Under the pieces are notes generated by a model that had not been told where the DNA came from, made no database searches, and worked only from the letters and a program-made list of their open reading frames with translations. A stretch of 64,000 bases of DNA from Rhizobium jaguaris (GTDB taxonomy: Bacteria > Pseudomonadota > Alphaproteobacteria > Rhizobiales > Rhizobiaceae), in the NCBI RefSeq assembly GCF_003627755.1, contig NZ_CP032695.1:1984001-2048000 (forward strand). Direction: 5' to 3'. The translations under genes were made by a program, and so were the position numbers. This document shows, piece after piece, positions 50,577-60,416 of this stretch (positions are counted from its first letter, which is position 1; each line of letters opens with the position of its first letter).

Positions 50577-53419
50577 GATGCCCTCCTTTCCAGATCCTGC
50601 TTTTCGCCGCCGAAAAGGACGGGTCGCCAGGGCGCAAAGGCGCTGGCGTTGCGCGGCAGCATCGACGCCAGATCCGGGCAATGGCGCAGGATCAGGCTCG
50701 TCATGCCGTTATTGGCAATCCAGTCCATCCCGAAGGGCGAATAGACTTCCGGACGGAAATCCACCGTCAGGAACCGGTCGCTCTGCAGCCGGCGTGACGC
50801 CATGAGGATGAAGATACGGAAAGCGGTGTCGCTGAAACCGAAGCCTTCCGGCGGCGGTTCGGCAAAGAGGCCAACCACGGTGTCGACGCGGTCGATATCG
50901 CCATAAATCTCCTTGAGCAGCCGCACGTCCTCGGGATTGGTCGACAACTCCTCCCAATGCTTGATGCGCGGCCGATGCAGGCCGGCCCTGAAATCATTGT
51001 AGCGCGGCACGCCACGGCGCCGCGTACGCACGAGGTCGACGACGGAAAGATCGATGATCTCCTTGTCACGCGTGAACGCCTGAAGTGCGCGGGGGAAGTT
51101 GTGCAGCGTGATGGCGCCAGGATGGGCCGTGCCGAAGGAATAGAGCGTGTTGCGAAGACCATATTGCCGCATGATCTCGTCGGCGCCCGGGCCTTGTATA
51201 TCCATGAAGCTCTTTTCGGCGATCTTCGCTCCGGTCTTGTGGTTGTAGAAACAGTAATCGTCCGGCAGCAGCGGGTGCATGCGGTAGACGGTGACGAAAT
51301 CCTCGGTCAGCGAATAGGGCGTGCCGTGATGGTCCGGCATCGTCTTCGGAATGCCGGTGGATGCATGCGCATCTACCAGCCAGAGGCCTGCCTTCGTCAG
51401 CCAGTCATTGGCCGGTGGGCCGTTCCAGTTGCTGGAAAGGCCAACCTCGATCGCCTTGGTCGCAAGGATTGCCGGCGTCCATTCGACCGTATGGATCTTG
51501 GCGATCAGCGCCGTGACGATCAGCCTGGCGGTCTGGTAGACACGTTCGTCGTCCCAATTGCCGTACTGACGTCGAAGCTCGTCACAGAGCAGGTTGTGTT
51601 CACGCGCAAACAGCGTGTGCATGGCGCTCAAGCCGAGCCACCAGCTTTCATTGAAGCCGGTCACCTCGAAGCCGTGGACATCGACCGGCAGGTGCCCGTC
51701 GACCAGGCGTATCTTCGGGCCCTCACGCAGGTCCTTTGCCTTCTTGCTATCGGGACCGTAAACCTCCGATCCGTCCCACCAATGCGAGGCCGCATTGCCG
51801 AAATAGATGGGCGGCTTCCCGTCATAGCCGCTCATTTCCATGTTTCCGGCAATGCGCATCACGTCTTCCGGCTTGCCGCCGACCTCGCTGGTCCATTTCA
51901 TCCCGGCGGGAAGACCAACGACGACGTCCTTTTCCCCCAGCGGATGGCGGGCGTGGTTGACCCAATCATGGACCTGAAACTGGATCCAGGCGGCCGCGAG
52001 GATGTTGAGCGAACGCGCCGGAATGAACGCGTCGCGATGCAGCAATTGCTGCGCGACTACCACGGGATTGGGCGTGTCGAAGAGTTCGGGCGCAAAAACC
52101 GGGGGGAGGTTGCGGCCGAAAGTCGAGCCGACCGCACCCATCTTCGGCGCCGATAGATCGTTGAACGTGCCGTCATAGGTCCGCATCTGCCGCTCGCCTT
52201 CGGCAATCCCCGGCGGCGGCGTCGGGCGGGCAACTGGCGGCGCCTCGACAGGGTCGGTCCCGATCAGATTCTTTTCGCGCAAGACGTAGCGGAAGGCATC
52301 GAGATTGAGCAGGCTCAGCCGCAGCGGCAATCTGTGCCAGGCGATGAACCGGTTGATGACTAGGAAGGCGGCGCGCGCGATGCCTCCCGCTATCCGATTG
52401 CGAAGCGGCACCGGGGTCGTCCAGCGGAAACTATGGCGATAGGCGGCACTGGCGTCATAGACCACCTTGCGCGCCCGGTTGAGATTGCCAAGCGGCCTGA
52501 AGTCGTCCGTCGTGTTCCAGGGGTTGAAAGCCAGTTCGTCGACCAGGCGGGCATTGGCGATAGTTTCGGCATCGCCGGTCTTCGGTTTGCTGACCTTCAG
52601 GTCCGCCACCTTGATCGGAGGTGAAGCGGTCTCCGTCCATTCGATGGACGTATCCTCGATCGGCGTCGACTTCCGATCGACGAAAAGCTGGAGGCAGAGT
52701 TCGTAATTGATGTCCCCGACCTCCAGCCGCCGGGCGAGCTCGGTGGAGAGATAGCCGGGGTCGGCATCGGACGGATCGGGGGCATGCGGTGCGTTCGGTG
52801 CGGGACGGAAGAGATAGCGCACTGCCAGCCTGTCACCCCAGCAGATCGCGCCGCGGCTCCAGAACGTCTCGAGCGCCAGGCTGCGGATTTTCCGGTTGCG
52901 GCCGGTCGTGACGTTGCGGATCATCCGCAGGGTTTCGGAGGGTCCGAAGGTGAAGGCGAGGCCGATCACGCCGAAGAGCCGGCTTAAGCCTCCCCCCGCC
53001 GTCGCCTTGGCGAAGGCAACGAACTGCCTGGCATCGCGTGCATGGGAAACCGGAAAATTTGTCGCCAGGAGATCGTGTGTCTCCTGATTCGAGATGTTGA
53101 TCCGCACCGCCAAGCCACGCAGATCGGGCTTATAGTCCGGCTGGCCGTAACCGCTGGCGTTCGATAGACGCAGGATCGCGGAATAGCTCTTACCCGGCTC
53201 GGCAAAGCCAACCCTCAGATTTTCCGGCAAGTCATTGACGAACGTCAGCTCGGCATCGATAGCCGCAAAGACCGCCTTGCTGTGAAACGCGCGCTGAATA
53301 TCGGCCGCTTTGGCAAAAGCGCGCGTCTTGTATTGGACACGCATCATATCCTGAGCGAGGCGCTCGAACATCAAGCGCTCGGCCTCCACGCCCCCTTGAT
53401 AGGATTCACTCCACTCCAT
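50573..53419 (-). CDS. Catalase-like domain fused to alpha-dioxygenase-like animal haem peroxidase
   Basis: 948-residue two-domain protein. Residues about 25-330 match the catalase fold in reduced form: His46 in RAFHSKAVF, the VNDLPENLRVGFAEPGKSY strand, and the FNPWNTTDDFRPLGNLNRARKVVYDASAAYR ending with the candidate haem tyrosine. Residues about 420-930 are an animal-type haem peroxidase of the cyclooxygenase/plant alpha-dioxygenase branch: distal His484 (QVHDWVNH), proximal His643 (KIHTVEWTPAIL), radical tyrosine candidate Tyr712 (VYRMHPLLPD), and RRRGVPRYNDFR. Such pairs make and then rearrange fatty acid hydroperoxides. No signal peptide is seen. It probably makes an oxylipin in the cytosol or at the membrane; the substrate is inferred. 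Confidence 0.88.
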   Translation of the reverse strand: MEWSESYQGGVEAERLMFERLAQDMMRVQYKTRAFAKAADIQRAFHSKAVFAAIDAELTFVNDLPENLRVGFAEPGKSYSAILRLSNASGYGQPDYKPDLRGLAVRINISNQETHDLLATNFPVSHARDARQFVAFAKATAGGGLSRLFGVIGLAFTFGPSETLRMIRNVTTGRNRKIRSLALETFWSRGAICWGDRLAVRYLFRPAPNAPHAPDPSDADPGYLSTELARRLEVGDINYELCLQLFVDRKSTPIEDTSIEWTETASPPIKVADLKVSKPKTGDAETIANARLVDELAFNPWNTTDDFRPLGNLNRARKVVYDASAAYRHSFRWTTPVPLRNRIAGGIARAAFLVINRFIAWHRLPLRLSLLNLDAFRYVLREKNLIGTDPVEAPPVARPTPPPGIAEGERQMRTYDGTFNDLSAPKMGAVGSTFGRNLPPVFAPELFDTPNPVVVAQQLLHRDAFIPARSLNILAAAWIQFQVHDWVNHARHPLGEKDVVVGLPAGMKWTSEVGGKPEDVMRIAGNMEMSGYDGKPPIYFGNAASHWWDGSEVYGPDSKKAKDLREGPKIRLVDGHLPVDVHGFEVTGFNESWWLGLSAMHTLFAREHNLLCDELRRQYGNWDDERVYQTARLIVTALIAKIHTVEWTPAILATKAIEVGLSSNWNGPPANDWLTKAGLWLVDAHASTGIPKTMPDHHGTPYSLTEDFVTVYRMHPLLPDDYCFYNHKTGAKIAEKSFMDIQGPGADEIMRQYGLRNTLYSFGTAHPGAITLHNFPRALQAFTRDKEIIDLSVVDLVRTRRRGVPRYNDFRAGLHRPRIKHWEELSTNPEDVRLLKEIYGDIDRVDTVVGLFAEPPPEGFGFSDTAFRIFILMASRRLQSDRFLTVDFRPEVYSPFGMDWIANNGMTSLILRHCPDLASMLPRNASAFAPWRPVLFGGEKQDLERRAS

Positions 53420-53588
53420 TCTCGTTCACCCTCCTTGAACGCATCGGACAATGGCTTCGGGCACATTGTATCGATGGGAATGCATGGGACTAAAAAGAGG
53501 CGGACGATCCCCCGTTTCCCGGCGCCGTCCGCGATGCGACGGGGAAACGCCTTCCCATTTCGACGCATGGCGTCGACGAACAAAGTGG

Positions 53589-55307
53589 CTATTGCGTGCC
53601 TCGACCCGGGAGAATGCCATCCTCGACCATTTCCGCGATCCCAGAGAGAAGCCCTTTCGGCGAAGGACTGTAATGCGGCAGTGCAAGTCGCGTGATATGG
53701 GCGTCGATGATCGCCGGCTTGCCCAGCGCGAGCGCCTCTTCAAAGGCGCTTTCGAATTCCTCGATCGTCTCGACCCTATATCCCTGGGCACCACAGGCCC
53801 TGGCATAGGCGACGTAGTCCGGATTGCCGAATTCGACCAGACCCGATTCCGCATAAGCTTCGAGCTGATAGAGCTTGATGAGCTTGAATTCGCCGTCGTT
53901 GAAAATGATCCAGATAACAGGGATGTCATACTGCACGGCGGTCAGGAGCTCGAAACCCGACAGCAGGTAGCATCCATCGCCGCAGCCGACGATAACGGGG
54001 CGGTCGAGATTGGCGCATTTGGCACCAAGCGCGCCGTTCACATGTCCAGCCATCGGCCCGAACCCACCGGGCTTGCGGAAGAATTGGCCCGGCGAAAGCT
54101 CCAGATAATAGCCGAGCCATGCAAGGTGAGCGCCCGCATCCGCAAGCATAATGGCATTCTGCGGCAGGCGCTTGGAGACGGCTTGGGCTAGCTGTCCGGG
54201 ATGGATTTTATCGGTGAGGTGGACGATCCGCTCCGCGTCATATTCGCGCCCCACGGCAGGTCTCGACGGCACGGCGGCGGCCTTCGGCCACATTTCCTTG
54301 TTGAGCGCAGCGACCGCGCGCTTCGCATCGCCGATGACCGCGGCATCGGCCTTGTAGACCTTGTCGATCTCGCCGATATCGATGTTGATATGGACGAGTG
54401 CTTTGCCGGTCAGGAGGTCATCGCGAAAATTGAAGGTGGCGTGCTGCGCGAAGGAATTCCCCACCGCGAGGATCACATCGGCATCAAGGAAAGCCTTCCA
54501 TGCGGCGCTGTGGCCGCTGTCGCAGAACACACCGACGGAGAGAGGGTGACGCTCCGAGATGATGCCTTTTCCATCGAGCGTCGTCGCGAAGGGAATCTGA
54601 TAGCGTTCCAGAAGTTCCGTCAATTCCGGCCCGGCGCCGCTGCGAACGGCACCGAAGCCGACCAGCGCCAATATCTTCTTGTCCTTGGCAACAGCATCCG
54701 CCAGAAGCCCGGCAACCTCGCTCACCCGCTTGGGATCCGGTATCACCGGACGCCGCTGGAGATTGATATCGCGGTAGTTGTCGACGGAAACGCCGTGATG
54801 CGTCAGGTTTTCCGGGACATGGATGTGAACCGGGCCGGGGCGGCCATCGAAGGCCAGATTAACAGCCTCTTCGACGACGTCGCAGGTCTTGGCAGCATCG
54901 GTCAGCAGAAATGACTTCTTCGTGGTTGCCGCAAACATCGCCTGCGAATCCGGAGTGCGACTGACGCCGGAGGTTTCGTTCAGCGCGCCCTTTCCCTTCC
55001 AGTCGAGGGAGGCATAGCCGGAAACGGCCAGCACCGGATAGGAATCCGACATGGCAACGGCCAGGCCGGAGAACAAATTGAAGGCGCCTGGCCCCGCGGT
55101 CGCAAAGCAAAACCCCAAATGATCCGAATGCATGGCATAGCCGCACGCCATAAATGAAGCCGCCTGTTCGTGGCGGGTAATGACGGCCTTGATTGACGAA
55201 TGTTTGAGGGCAAGCATCAGACCGGCCGCATTCTCGCCCGCTCCGCCAAAAGCGGCGCCGACCCCTACCCCCTCAAGTGCCTTTACGATCGCCTCGTAGA
55301 CTCTCAT
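53589..55307 (-). CDS. Thiamine diphosphate-dependent enzyme (acetolactate synthase-like)
   Basis: ThDP enzyme of the acetolactate synthase/2-hydroxyacyl lyase/benzoylformate decarboxylase superfamily, 572 residues. The catalytic glutamate is Glu47 in ITRHEQAA. The central Rossmann-like domain spans about 190-320, and the ThDP/Mg motif is GCGDGCYLLSGFELLTA with the closing IWIIFND asparagine. The exact reaction is not determinable; FAD need is unclear. It lies 169 bases upstream of the haem peroxidase on the same strand, so the two could share a pathway. Confidence 0.9.
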   Translation of the reverse strand: MRVYEAIVKALEGVGVGAAFGGAGENAAGLMLALKHSSIKAVITRHEQAASFMACGYAMHSDHLGFCFATAGPGAFNLFSGLAVAMSDSYPVLAVSGYASLDWKGKGALNETSGVSRTPDSQAMFAATTKKSFLLTDAAKTCDVVEEAVNLAFDGRPGPVHIHVPENLTHHGVSVDNYRDINLQRRPVIPDPKRVSEVAGLLADAVAKDKKILALVGFGAVRSGAGPELTELLERYQIPFATTLDGKGIISERHPLSVGVFCDSGHSAAWKAFLDADVILAVGNSFAQHATFNFRDDLLTGKALVHINIDIGEIDKVYKADAAVIGDAKRAVAALNKEMWPKAAAVPSRPAVGREYDAERIVHLTDKIHPGQLAQAVSKRLPQNAIMLADAGAHLAWLGYYLELSPGQFFRKPGGFGPMAGHVNGALGAKCANLDRPVIVGCGDGCYLLSGFELLTAVQYDIPVIWIIFNDGEFKLIKLYQLEAYAESGLVEFGNPDYVAYARACGAQGYRVETIEEFESAFEEALALGKPAIIDAHITRLALPHYSPSPKGLLSGIAEMVEDGILPGRGTQ

Positions 55308-55764
55308 CGAGAACGCCCCCCAAAACGCACATATGAACCGGTGCGCCTATTTCCTAACTGCACTGTCAATGCGGAAAGACATTGCCTGCGTTTCAAGCAT
55401 TCGCGAATATTAGGAAATATCTATAAGAGCCAAATCTGCCTGCTCAGACCCGTCGCGTTTCGCGCGAAAAATCCAAACAATCGAAGCTGAAATATGCTGT
55501 CGAATCAAACTGCGACTAGGCGGGATGATGGCGCCATCCCTGATCGTTCAGGCTATCTTTGCGCATTTTGAAATAAACTTCAACCTCAGATTACCACAAG
55601 GAAACAGTACCATACCGGTGCTCCGGTTTTTCTCGGCCGCAACTATGCTTAACGCAGATTTCTAAAGCAATTTATGATCGTATGTCCATTCCGTCAGGCC
55701 GCGGCCGCTGGCGGGTCGACTCAAGTTCAGGAACGACTTCGGGAGGCATGCGCATGGCATGATT
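55308..55764. other. Intergenic region without a gene
   Basis: 457 bases between the start of the ThDP gene and the end of the patatin gene. No credible ORF, RNA or terminator found. The first 130 bases are relatively AT-rich (around TTCGCGAATATTAGG at about 55400) and probably hold the ThDP gene promoter. Confidence 0.5.
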
Positions 55765-58428
55765 CTAAAGCCGTGCGCTGAAGGCATCGCGCATCTGGCG
55801 CGGGACATTGAGCAAGGCGAGTGCGGCAACGAGATCGTCGCTCCAGCCGGCTGGTAAAGCCGATGGCTGTGCGAGCTCATCAGTCCCACTGAGAAAATGC
55901 TGGACGGCATGGAAGCCGAGCGCGCGATAGACCTCGAACTGTTCCTCGCTGAAAAATTGATCGAGTGTCGTCTCGTGCGGAAACGTCGGATTCCGCCGCT
56001 TGTAATCCAAGATGTAGTCGTTCTCGTCGCCGGTCAGCGATGACTTGACGTAGAGCAGTATGCCCTTCTCGTCCTCGCCATATTCTATGATCCCCACGGC
56101 TGCGTGAGGTCCTCTGGATCTCGTCGGCGCACCCGTGTTCGATGCTATCTCGTTGGCCACTTCCAATGTTCTCTTCTGGATGTCCTGCCAGGGGAGATCG
56201 ATACGGATACCGAGATCGATACGCGCCATGACCTGGAGTTTCACGAAGGATTCAAACGTCATGCTCGGATCGGCTTCCGCATCGATTGCCAGGATGACCT
56301 TGCAGCGGCGGCGCAGCAATTCGTATATGCCGAGATTTTCTATGTGGCCGCCGTCGGTCAGATAGACATTCAGCTTCTTCTCGTCCAAACGGCCCGCGGA
56401 TTCATTGGCAAAATACCAGGTACCGAAATTCGACCACCATCGGTTCCACCAGTGGTGCAATGCGGCGAGCCTCGCTGGATTGGCGAGCCAATAGCCGAGG
56501 CGGACGTTCAGCAAGGAAAGGCTGAAGGTCAATATTCTGACGGTATGATTTCCCATGTTCGCAGACGCTGCCGCACCGGATGTGGCCATGGCCGTCGCAA
56601 GGCTCAGCGATGGGACGGCATCCTCCATCTCCCTGACCGGCACATAGCGCGTCGCCTGGCTGCCGATATACAAGGGGCTGAAGATGAAATTGTCGGCGTT
56701 GCGGCCGCGCTTGTTGAGGGCCTTCGACGCGATCAGATTGATGGTCGTATTGACGAGAAGATAGGGCGAATAGGCCGCTCCCCGGTTCCAATGGCCTCTC
56801 TCCGCATCGAACTGTTTCAGCGACGAGAATTTCCACCGGTCGACATCAATCGACGGCTTGTGGCTTCCAAGACGCACACGCTCAAACAGGAAGGCCCGGC
56901 TGAGACGGTCCCTGTAGAGCTGGTTGAGCGAATTGGAGTTGGGACCGATGAAGAGGCAGACGAAGGCAAGCAGCAAGGCCACCCACAGATAGAGCGAGCC
57001 GATGACGCCGAGCCTCCCGATGGCCGGAACATGGTCCGCGACAAGGACAGACACGGCGGAAAGCCATGATGGCGCGACGGGCGCAGGCGGTGGAGCGGAG
57101 GCCAGGTCGGCAACGGGCGTAATCGCCCAGAAACTGAGATAGAGATAGGAGACCCATAGCAGCAGCGGCACCACGAAGGCCGCAAGATAGAGTGCGGTGC
57201 GGCTCGCGTATTTCTGCAGCGCTGCCGTCCAGGTCGCCTCTCCGAGCGTCGCTCTTGCGATGTTCGCGAGCTTTTGTGCCGCACTTATCAACGCGAGCGC
57301 TGTAGGGAGGAGAACGCTGGCAAGCCCAGGAACGACGTGCGCGATGGCCAGAAGGAGGCTGTTCAGGCTGCTGTTTTCGAGACCAGCGATTTTAACCGTA
57401 GCGGTCGTTGTCCCCTCGAACATGTCGTTGAGGATGAGTGGCTGAAGTTCGATGAGAAAGGCGCCGGCGATGACAGCCACGAGCGCACCGAGCATCCATG
57501 CAAGCCGTTCGCGCGTCACCAGCCGGCTGGTCTGAAATGTCACGGAGGTTGCGATCGCACTCACGAACATCAAGAATAGGACGACGATAGTAACATTGAT
57601 CGTCAATGTGAAGGCTTCCAGCCCCTTGATGGTGATCAAGGGGAGCGTGCTGGCGCTGAGCGGAAAGCCGATGATGTCCGGCTCTCCCAGATCAGTGGAA
57701 CGAGGATTGCAGGCGACGGTGAACACGGCAAGCAGAAGCAGGACTGGCAGGACGATCAGCGCGTTCACGAGCAATCCGCGCATCAAAAGCGCAAAGCTCG
57801 TCAGATAGTCGATCGTTCCGTTCGGGACGAGGAAGTTCGAATAGTTTCGCAGATGCTGGATTTCCGGCGTCTCCTGGGAATCGAGCTTGCTGGTGAAAGG
57901 AAACGTATAGGGCTCCTGCATCATGCCCGAGACGATGGATGTGCCAATGTAGCCACCGCCGGACACGGTAGAGAGATAATCGAAGGCGTCGAAGACATGT
58001 GGCTCGCCGTCACGCGTCAGCGAATCCAGCGCCTGCGAGGCACCCAGGCAAAAGGCGGCAGAACGGATGCCGCCGCCGGAAAACGCAAGCCCCGTCAGGT
58101 TGCTGCCGGTCTCCATTTGCACCGTGCCATGTCTGCCTGCCCCGGTTTGGTCATGCGATAGTTTCGCCAGATGACGGGGGACGTGGAACCTCGTGCTCGC
58201 CGTGCCTTGCGTCGTGGAGTGGCGCCGGGCGCGGTCCGCTTCGACTCGGCCACTCTCTAATGACTGGCGCCGGAAATTGACGACATCCAGTTCCCGCCTG
58301 AAGATTGCTTCGAAATCCAGGGTCATGCGCCCCATCCAATCGCCGAGAACGGTTGTTGTCCGAAGAAAATGCGCTTTAGAAAAGTACCAGAAATGTTTTG
58401 CGGCGAAAGAGCCTGCCAGCGTCGCCAC
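55765..58428 (-). CDS. Patatin-like phospholipase with membrane domain
   Basis: 887-residue protein. The N-terminal patatin oxyanion loop is FSGGGIRSAAFCLG (118-124), nucleophile Ser156 lies in STVSGGGY, and the catalytic Asp692 in YLTDGGHIENLG completes the dyad. About eight hydrophobic segments between roughly 210 and 500 interrupt the patatin fold. It should cleave acyl chains from lipids at the inner membrane. The GTG at 58428 shares a base with the upstream stop (TAGTG); ATGs at 58335 and 58326 (MTLDFEAIF) are plausible starts too. It follows a DUF4239 membrane gene, its likely partner. Confidence 0.87.
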   Translation of the reverse strand: MATLAGSFAAKHFWYFSKAHFLRTTTVLGDWMGRMTLDFEAIFRRELDVVNFRRQSLESGRVEADRARRHSTTQGTASTRFHVPRHLAKLSHDQTGAGRHGTVQMETGSNLTGLAFSGGGIRSAAFCLGASQALDSLTRDGEPHVFDAFDYLSTVSGGGYIGTSIVSGMMQEPYTFPFTSKLDSQETPEIQHLRNYSNFLVPNGTIDYLTSFALLMRGLLVNALIVLPVLLLLAVFTVACNPRSTDLGEPDIIGFPLSASTLPLITIKGLEAFTLTINVTIVVLFLMFVSAIATSVTFQTSRLVTRERLAWMLGALVAVIAGAFLIELQPLILNDMFEGTTTATVKIAGLENSSLNSLLLAIAHVVPGLASVLLPTALALISAAQKLANIARATLGEATWTAALQKYASRTALYLAAFVVPLLLWVSYLYLSFWAITPVADLASAPPPAPVAPSWLSAVSVLVADHVPAIGRLGVIGSLYLWVALLLAFVCLFIGPNSNSLNQLYRDRLSRAFLFERVRLGSHKPSIDVDRWKFSSLKQFDAERGHWNRGAAYSPYLLVNTTINLIASKALNKRGRNADNFIFSPLYIGSQATRYVPVREMEDAVPSLSLATAMATSGAAASANMGNHTVRILTFSLSLLNVRLGYWLANPARLAALHHWWNRWWSNFGTWYFANESAGRLDEKKLNVYLTDGGHIENLGIYELLRRRCKVILAIDAEADPSMTFESFVKLQVMARIDLGIRIDLPWQDIQKRTLEVANEIASNTGAPTRSRGPHAAVGIIEYGEDEKGILLYVKSSLTGDENDYILDYKRRNPTFPHETTLDQFFSEEQFEVYRALGFHAVQHFLSGTDELAQPSALPAGWSDDLVAALALLNVPRQMRDAFSARL

Positions 58429-59222
58429 TAACGCGACATATCCGCCAGCGCGTTTCGCATGGAGGTGCTCGGTATTCCAAAGACACCGCCGTAGGGCTTG
58501 TCCAGATCGGCGATAACGAAGATGACGGTCGAAATCGCCAGCGCCCCAATGCCGATCGCAACGACCGTAAAGCGATTATGTCTTGCCTGAAGGCCAAAGC
58601 TGACGAAAACCAACATCAGCCAGAACATCAATACGCGCGAAAAAAGACCAGACATCGTGCCTTGTGCATCCTCGATCACTGCCTCCCGCCGGTGCATGAC
58701 GTCGTCAAAAGAGAGGCGGCAAGCAGCAAGCTGGTTCTGACGAAATGTATCCTTTGGGTCGAGCGCTGCAAGCGATAGCCCGACACCGGTAATCAGGGCC
58801 TTCAAAGTGCGATCCTCACCGACGCGAGCAACTCCTGCCAGATTGGGAAGCGCGACGCCGGTCGGCTTCTCCTCATCAGGCCAAGTGCTCGCGATAACGC
58901 CGGCGGTATATTCGCGCAGAATAGCTCTCATGGCTTCGGCCTCAGCTCCATAGCCCTGCAGACATTGGTCGAACGCCGCAAGGCTTGCGGCATACATGCG
59001 ACGATCACGATCGGTGGTGTCGAAAGAAGACTTCACCGATGCCAGGAGCAGGCTGAGAACCAGGGCGGTAAAGGTCACAAGCAGGCCCGTCACGAGCCGT
59101 AGCGCCTCGATATTCTGATCCGAGAGATGCTGATCCGACAGCCGTTGTCTCAAGAAAAATCCGATAGCGGCACTCGCCGCCAGCAGACCGAATGCCACGA
59201 TAGCTGTCTGAATTTCGCCCAT
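58428..59222 (-). CDS. DUF4239 family membrane protein
   Basis: 264-residue protein with four hydrophobic segments, two at each end (residues 5-22, 45-63, about 195-215 and 222-243), around a cytosolic or periplasmic helical middle. The C-terminal IFVIADLDKPYGGVFGIPSTSMRNAL is the DUF4239 (bestrophin-like) signature. The function is unknown; an ion-channel role has been proposed for the fold. Its stop overlaps the patatin gene, so the two are probably made as a pair. The 243 bases upstream hold the promoter only. Confidence 0.82.
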   Translation of the reverse strand: MGEIQTAIVAFGLLAASAAIGFFLRQRLSDQHLSDQNIEALRLVTGLLVTFTALVLSLLLASVKSSFDTTDRDRRMYAASLAAFDQCLQGYGAEAEAMRAILREYTAGVIASTWPDEEKPTGVALPNLAGVARVGEDRTLKALITGVGLSLAALDPKDTFRQNQLAACRLSFDDVMHRREAVIEDAQGTMSGLFSRVLMFWLMLVFVSFGLQARHNRFTVVAIGIGALAISTVIFVIADLDKPYGGVFGIPSTSMRNALADMSR

Positions 59223-59465
59223 GATCTCGCCGCCAGCTTGGTTCGCGTTCAGTCCTCATCGCGCCGGGTCCCGTGCAAACCCGGTTGCTCTGTTTTCAAG
59301 AAACGAGAAACAGTCCCCAATTCATAATCCTGCCATTCCCGGACCAACGCAAGCGCGGGCGAGACGACAGGGCGCATGCACCATCATTTTGGCCTGTTCA
59401 CAAAGCGCGAGTATAAGTATGTCCGGCCAAAGGTGGAGAATAGCCACGAAAGGAGCGCATTGAGA

Positions 59466-60416
59466 CTATCGTTTTTCTCCGGAAGGCAAATCTATATTGA
59501 TCTGCAGCCGGTCGCGACCAGCGAGTTTGGCCCCATAGAGGGCAAGGTCAGCACGTCGATAAACTTCCGCCAGCGCGTCGCCCCGTCTGGCGACGGCCAG
59601 GCCAGCCGAAAACGTGTAGGAAAAATCCGATGAATCCGGAAGCGGCCTGCTGTCGCGTACGATCGCAAGCATGCGGTGAATGATGCACGCGGCTTCGTCG
59701 GCCAGCGTCCGTGGCATGACCAGCACGAATTCCTCTCCCCCCACCCTGCCGAAGCAATCCGTTCGACGCACATGAGCCTGGATCAGCCCGGCGAAGTCTC
59801 TCAAGATCACATCCCCGGCGTGGTGGCCAAGAGTGTCATTGATATATTTGAAATTGTCGATGTCAAAGACGGCGAGGCATCCGAGCGCTTGATCGGCGGC
59901 CACCGGTATTGCCAGTAGCTCCTCCAGCCGTGCCATGACGAAGCGTCGGTTGGCGACGCCCGTCAGCTCGTCCGTCTGCGCAGCTTTGATTGCCACATCG
60001 CGATCCTGTCGCAAGTCACGCTCATTCGCCCTGATTCGAGTGATGTCGCTCGCAATGCACAACATCCAACCGTTTTCGCGCACAGTCTCCGTCATCCAGA
60101 GCCAACGGCCATCGTGGAGGTCCGTCTCGAAGGCGCGAAAGCTCACTTTGCCGCGCCGTGACTGCGTGGAGCGCAGCCACTCCTCAAAATCCGCCGCGGC
60201 GATCACCGTGCCCTGTCTCAATCTGTAATTGCGTCGCATCAGATCCGCCCAGAGCGGATGCTCATCCGCCGCGATAAAGAAGGCAGAGCGAAATGCGGGA
60301 TTGTCAAATTGCAGTCGATCCTCGGCATCATAGAGCGCGATCAACACCTGCGTGTCCGCCGCCATCGGGCCGAGTTGGTCAAGAAGTTTTCTTGTGCCGT
60401 TGTTCAGGGAAATCAT
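59466..60416 (-). CDS. PAS-GGDEF diguanylate cyclase
   Basis: 316-residue cytosolic diguanylate cyclase. A PAS-like sensory domain spans about residues 20-125 and includes an aromatic PAS core (DGRWLWMTETVRENG). The GGDEF domain begins near 145, with the active-site GGEEF at 226-230 and an RxxD inhibitory site (RRTD, 217-220) five residues before it, so the product c-di-GMP can shut it down. No EAL domain or membrane segment. It is divergent from bcsN-bcsA, whose product is activated by c-di-GMP through PilZ, so it may be a dedicated activator of cellulose synthesis. Confidence 0.93.
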   Translation of the reverse strand: MISLNNGTRKLLDQLGPMAADTQVLIALYDAEDRLQFDNPAFRSAFFIAADEHPLWADLMRRNYRLRQGTVIAAADFEEWLRSTQSRRGKVSFRAFETDLHDGRWLWMTETVRENGWMLCIASDITRIRANERDLRQDRDVAIKAAQTDELTGVANRRFVMARLEELLAIPVAADQALGCLAVFDIDNFKYINDTLGHHAGDVILRDFAGLIQAHVRRTDCFGRVGGEEFVLVMPRTLADEAACIIHRMLAIVRDSRPLPDSSDFSYTFSAGLAVARRGDALAEVYRRADLALYGAKLAGRDRLQINIDLPSGEKR

